From Taxillus chinensis (taxonomy: Eukaryota > Streptophyta > Magnoliopsida > Santalales > Loranthaceae): DNA of 64,000 nt. Each line of letters begins with the position of its first letter. The first letter of the stretch is position 1. Below, piece by piece: positions 59,620 to 64,000 of this stretch. The stretch is taken from NCBI GenBank assembly GCA_023512835.1, contig CM042088.1, forward strand, positions 43,230,771 through 43,294,770. The letters are read 5' to 3'. The notes below the pieces were generated by a model. It searched no databases and was not told the origin of the DNA. It saw nothing but the letters and a program-made list of their open reading frames with translations. Made by a program: the position numbers and the translations under genes.

Positions 59620-60961
59620 AATTTTCCTTCTACGTGTCATAAATTCAGTGGATGTGAATCACACTCGGATTAAAACTTCAGTTTTATGAGAGCACTGGCC
59701 TACTATAATTTAATTAAATAATTAATTTTTATATATAAAATTACAGATTTAATAAAATTTAATATTTTAATTAAAATATTAATTTAAATATGTGACTCTA
59801 CTCTATTTTAAAATATTTATTTAAATATTAATTTAATATGAGCAAGGTCAATTCTTCTAGTTTATTTATTTTTATATATTTGATATATTATTTTTAAAAA
59901 TATAATTATTTTTAAAAACGATATGCCACAATAAATGTTTTAGTATTTATAAGTAGTTATCTAGGTTATAGTTTTTAAAAATAATTTTATTTTAAAAAAT
60001 AAAACGGTTTAGACAAAGGAATAGTAAAATGCAAAATCAATTACATAACTTTTTTATAATTATGATAACAAAAACAAAAACAAGAATAATAATAACCACT
60101 TTTTTTCCTTTATGCTTTGATTCTCTCTAGTCTCTTCTATTCTTTCTTTTCTTTTTTTAACACAAGATATGTCAATGCTTAGCGATTCAAAGCAAGATGT
60201 GTCATTACTTAACTATTCAAGACAAGATCAGTCAAGATGAGAAAAACCAAAGTGCAAGCTTAACACATTAACAAAAATATACCACCTGAACAAAATAAGA
60301 ACTAACATTTATAATTAAGAGAATGTATTCAAATTTCTGTAAAAAAAAACTAAGAGTTTTAGTATTATTATTATTATTATTGATAAGTCAGTTTTAGTAT
60401 TATCATTTATAATCAAATTGCAAAAAAAAAAGTAGGTTAAATAAAAATGGGTGGATAAAAACAAGTTTGAGTATGTTTTATCCGTTTCTTCACAGGCATA
60501 TTTTTTTTACCCATTACTTGCCTTTTTAGTGATACCCCCGGGGACAGGTACATATTAACTAGCATCAAGACAAGCTTCACAGGTCTTTTTCTACTCTGCT
60601 ATGTTTTTCAGATGAGTTGCTTACCTGTAACAAAGTTCTAAAGTAACTAAGTTCTAAAACATTAGCGAGGGACTTCAACAAAAGGCTCAGTGCATTGTCA
60701 TGGGAGGCATCAATATGGCAGCATGCAAGAATAAATATGAACTTGCCTCGTTTCATAAAATACAACAAACAAAATTGTCGTGTATTGTTCAATGATATTG
60801 TCAAAGAACCTTTAACTGTACATTTCCATGCTAAAAGTTGGCCTTTCCTATATCGGAGATTGCTCTTCTTTAATCTGTATGACTGTACCCTACCACATTT
60901 GTGTGCTGTACATCAGGGAAAGGCACTTCGCCTTCCCAAAGACTGACTTGACATCTGCTCA
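59620..60961. other. Intergenic stretch between the PsbP-domain gene and the invertase
   Basis: AT-rich, with short ATT runs near 60368-60382. The part from about 60600 to 60961 may be 3' UTR of the invertase gene. I see no other gene. Confidence 0.5.
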
Positions 60962-63900
60962 CTATACAAGAATCTGTGACTTGGCTGCACCGCGTGAGCA
61001 TCTAGTGCGGCCGGATTTTTTAAGTGTGCATACACAAAGCTCAAGAAGCTCATAATCCTCCTCCCAAAACAACATGGAAGCCATATTTGGGTTCTCTACC
61101 AGCATTTTGGAAGTCAAGTAACCAGCAATAGTCCATGTCTGGAAAAGTCGTGACTGCTTACCAATGAATCGGCCGCTCCGGGTGTCATAATACTCTGGCC
61201 AGCAGTCATCTGGAAGCCTCTTCTCTACCAATGCAACAGCCTTCCTAGCTAGGTTTAATTTGCCCATCTTGATGCAGGCCAAAGTGAACTAAAATTTTCA
61301 AAAGAAAATCCAAAGAAATATTAGCCGCCATAAGTTTGAGAAAACTAAGGAAATCTATGAATGCCTGGTCTGCAAGTGCTGTCCATGGCTGACATAGTTT
61401 TGAAAATGTGCTTTCGAAAGACACCAGTTTTTTATCTGCTTAGGTATAGAGACAATACATTTTATAGATAGAATGAGGCCACTGCTTTTATGTAGGATAC
61501 ATTTTATTGAACATTAAATATACCAAATGTATTGAAGTCAGAAGCAAGCTACCTGCCATAGAAGTGTTGGCCACGATCCACCATTATGATAGGACCAAGG
61601 GCTGCAAGAGTGGACAAACAAAGTTTAACAAGCCAAAAACAGTCCAGCTAGACTCTAACCATGCACAAACCAAACAAAAAAGAGGGGAGAGAGGAACTTA
61701 CGTATTTTTTGGATCACTACCAGTGGTTATACGCCAATCCTCATTTTCCAAGGCAGGATAACATATCTTCAGTGGCATTTGACCCACCAGTCCATCCCAT
61801 TTAGCTTCAATCAAGTTTAAAATAGACATATTCTGCTTTGGTGTACCCAAAGAAGAAACAATAGACCAAAGATTTCCAAGCGTAAAGAATCTAAAATCCA
61901 TGTGAGCTGGCTGTAGATTTCCAATAAAAAATCCGCCATTTTCAGGAACCCAATCCATTAACCAAGATGGAATTTGATCTGGATAGATATTGAACTTGTT
62001 GATGGCCTCTGTAGAATATTCCTCAGTCTTGTAACGGTAGATTTCATTTATCTTTTTCATATCCACCCAGTAATATTCTCTAATGTGAAAAGATAATGCA
62101 CTGAGCCTGTTGTTAATGGCATTCGCCAACTTCTTAGACCCCTCATTAACGGAAAGCATCTCACGGGCACAGCGAAGGGCAGAGTAGAACAAAGCCTGCA
62201 GAACACAATTTTAGTGTTGTGCAAACTGAATTGAGATGTAAAATTGCAACATAATTACAGTGACATGATGCAACAAAACATCTACGAATCCAACAAAATG
62301 ACAATTTTGTAAAACGGAAATCCTCAAACTTTTTACAGAAGACAGTATGATAAATATAGGAAAAACATTTCCAATGGCATGGGGCATATCTATAGAAAAA
62401 ACATTTCTAGTGGCATGGTGCTTATCTGTTCCTACAACAGAAACCAGAAATTTGGACTTTGAATCTTACACTTCAAAATGACAACATCTTATTCTTTACA
62501 GAGCTCAGATAAAGTTCACAGAATCCCTCAGCAGTCCTCTTCAGTCACAATACTCCAAGACCCATCTTGGTATGTTTAATATTAGCATTACTTATCTTAT
62601 GCAAATTGGCAGGCTGTCCTTCAGTTACTTTTATCAAGTCAAGTTTAGAATGCTAAAAAATTAGATGGTGACAGCATTTCGAAGCAAAAGAAACAGCTAA
62701 CTGTTTCTCGCAAGGAATATATATATGTACAATTATAGTAACAAATATCATCCCAATATGTTGTCATGTTAAGCCCCCGCAATAACAAAAATGCAAGTAT
62801 GTAACTATGGTCCTTGGGAAGTGCTTATATGATATAACTCACTTGGATTTCAAGAGGGTGACCATGAATCCCCATTCGTCTATCAATCATGCAGGACCCA
62901 TCAGTGACTAGCAACGAAGGAAACATATCAAATCCATCACTTAAACATAAGTTTAGGATCAGTTTTATGCCCATCTGTACATCCACCCTTTCTTGTAAGG
63001 CATAGTCACCAGTGATCTTCCCGTAAGACCTCAACATGATTATCCACCATAAACCTATGGCATAATTTGAGAAGGAGAAAAGTTGAGGCCAACATGATGG
63101 TAATGACAAAACTGCAAAATTATTTTTCTAGGGAAATTATATAACATGGAGCACTGAAAGCACAAAGCACAAACAAATTTGAAAGAATTGGGCACTCCTA
63201 ATAGAATAAAAATGCCATATCCTGACTTCTTATGACATCTGCATCCAACACTCAACCTTGAAATTAATTAATTGTAACAAAATTTAAATGAATATTTAAA
63301 GAAAAAACTTACCTGAATCAACAGGAGCTACCCGGCCAATGGCTGACTCACCGAAATCTGGATCCAAAACTTCCTCAAATTTTTCATTGTTTCCATCTAG
63401 AGGCACCTTTCTAACTTTAAAACTAGCAGGCATCAGCCCCTGTCCTGGGCTGTAACAGTCCACTGTCTTTTCCCAACTCTTGAATACAAACAGGAAAACA
63501 TTTTAATTATAACAACAATGCTAAAACAGGCACAGTCAACCATACTGAAAACTTCTCCCTGTATCAGTCCAAAATTTATTTTTAAAACCATCTGTTTTCA
63601 ATTATCATTTGACCATTTTTCATCATTTACCTAATGTTCATCTCAAATGAAATTTACGAATCCTCTCAATATGATAAAAAGAGGACTCATAGGAAGGTTG
63701 CTTTTTAAATCATGAATCCTACTGATTTCAATTCTACGATAAATACAGCATAGACTCCATTAAAAAATAATTAAGGCTAACAAAGAACTGCAATGACATC
63801 ACAATCATGTACCATCAAAACTATCCTTTGCAGTTTAATGATCAAGTTAAGCTACCTTTTCAAGAAAACATACCCAATATATTCTTAAAAAACCAAAACA

Positions 63901-64000
63901 ACAAAAGCAAAACAAAAAACTGAATTACCTGCAACTGCAAAGTATCAAGGAGGAAGTTCTTCACAATGTCTCCTTCTCCCTTGAGCAAGAAGGCAAGGGC
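60962..64000 (-). CDS. Alkaline/neutral invertase, 3' part (gene continues past the right edge)
   Basis: Visible minus-strand exons: 64000-63929 (open at the edge), 63478-63313, 63054-62843, 62195-61702, 61601-61553 and 61288-60962. They encode 439 residues, with consistent phases and GT-AG introns. The enzyme hydrolyses sucrose to glucose and fructose near neutral pH (glycoside hydrolase family 100). Conserved parts are [17 protein letters not shown] with the likely catalytic Asp, [65 protein letters not shown] across two exons, and [20 protein letters not shown] with the likely catalytic Glu. The C-terminus [12 protein letters not shown] is that of the organelle-targeted clade as I recall it. 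The missing N-terminus would decide mitochondrion or plastid. The smallest exon is 49 nt. Confidence 0.94.

Noticed and set aside
1..64000. tRNA, rRNA, CRISPR array or organelle insertion
   Set aside because: I looked for tRNA B-box words, regular spaced repeats and organelle gene fragments and found none I could support. A dedicated search would be needed to exclude small ones.

Overview
The window is nuclear DNA from a flowering plant. Its genes have many introns with GT/AG borders, several proteins carry plastid targeting signals, galactinol synthase and alkaline/neutral invertase are present, and long AT-rich intergenic stretches hold LTR, LINE and MITE-type elements. GC at third codon positions differs sharply between genes: very high in the dyskerin-like gene and both galactinol synthases, ordinary in the others. 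That would suit a monocot or an early-branching angiosperm, but I cannot fix the lineage. No bacterial, organellar or viral operon is present.

Left part (1-14.7 kb): the 5' end of an unidentified minus-strand gene whose large intron carries a LINE relic. Next comes a complete 9.7-kb Ty3/gypsy chromovirus-type LTR retrotransposon on the minus strand (4004-13709), with two 2.2-kb LTRs, a 5-bp target duplication, a primer binding site and a polypurine tract. Its two LTRs differ mainly by small indels at CG-rich spots, which looks more like base-calling error over methylated DNA than real decay.

Middle part (14.7-43.6 kb): an intronless NAP57/CBF5 (dyskerin) gene whose promoter has site II and telo-box motifs; a frameshifted PPR pseudogene; a five-exon minus-strand gene of unknown name (313 residues) with a decayed second copy of its last exon inside its last intron; two tandem three-exon galactinol synthase genes (341 and 336 residues) whose second exons look homogenised by gene conversion and which each have a related GC-rich block about 2 kb upstream; a cluster of inverted MITE-like elements; and a ten-exon CSP41b gene (chloroplast RNA-binding, atypical short-chain dehydrogenase fold).

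Right part (43.6-64 kb): a short copia-type remnant; a six-exon ECHIDNA/TVP23 gene; an eight-exon AP-3 mu gene with a probable GC-AG intron; a three-exon PsbP-domain gene with a twin-arginine lumen signal; and the 3' part of an alkaline/neutral invertase gene that runs off the right edge.

The genes do not form one pathway. They are neighbours serving ribosome/telomerase RNP biogenesis, raffinose-family sugar synthesis, chloroplast RNA stability, trans-Golgi and vacuolar trafficking, the thylakoid lumen and sucrose hydrolysis. I rebuilt exon structures by hand from reading frame, splice consensus and remembered family sequences. Exon phases add up in every complete gene reported. I saw no convincing new biological system; the most unusual points are the decayed duplicate exon, the GC-AG intron, the galactinol synthase conversion tract with its paired upstream blocks, and the CG-linked indel pattern in the LTRs.
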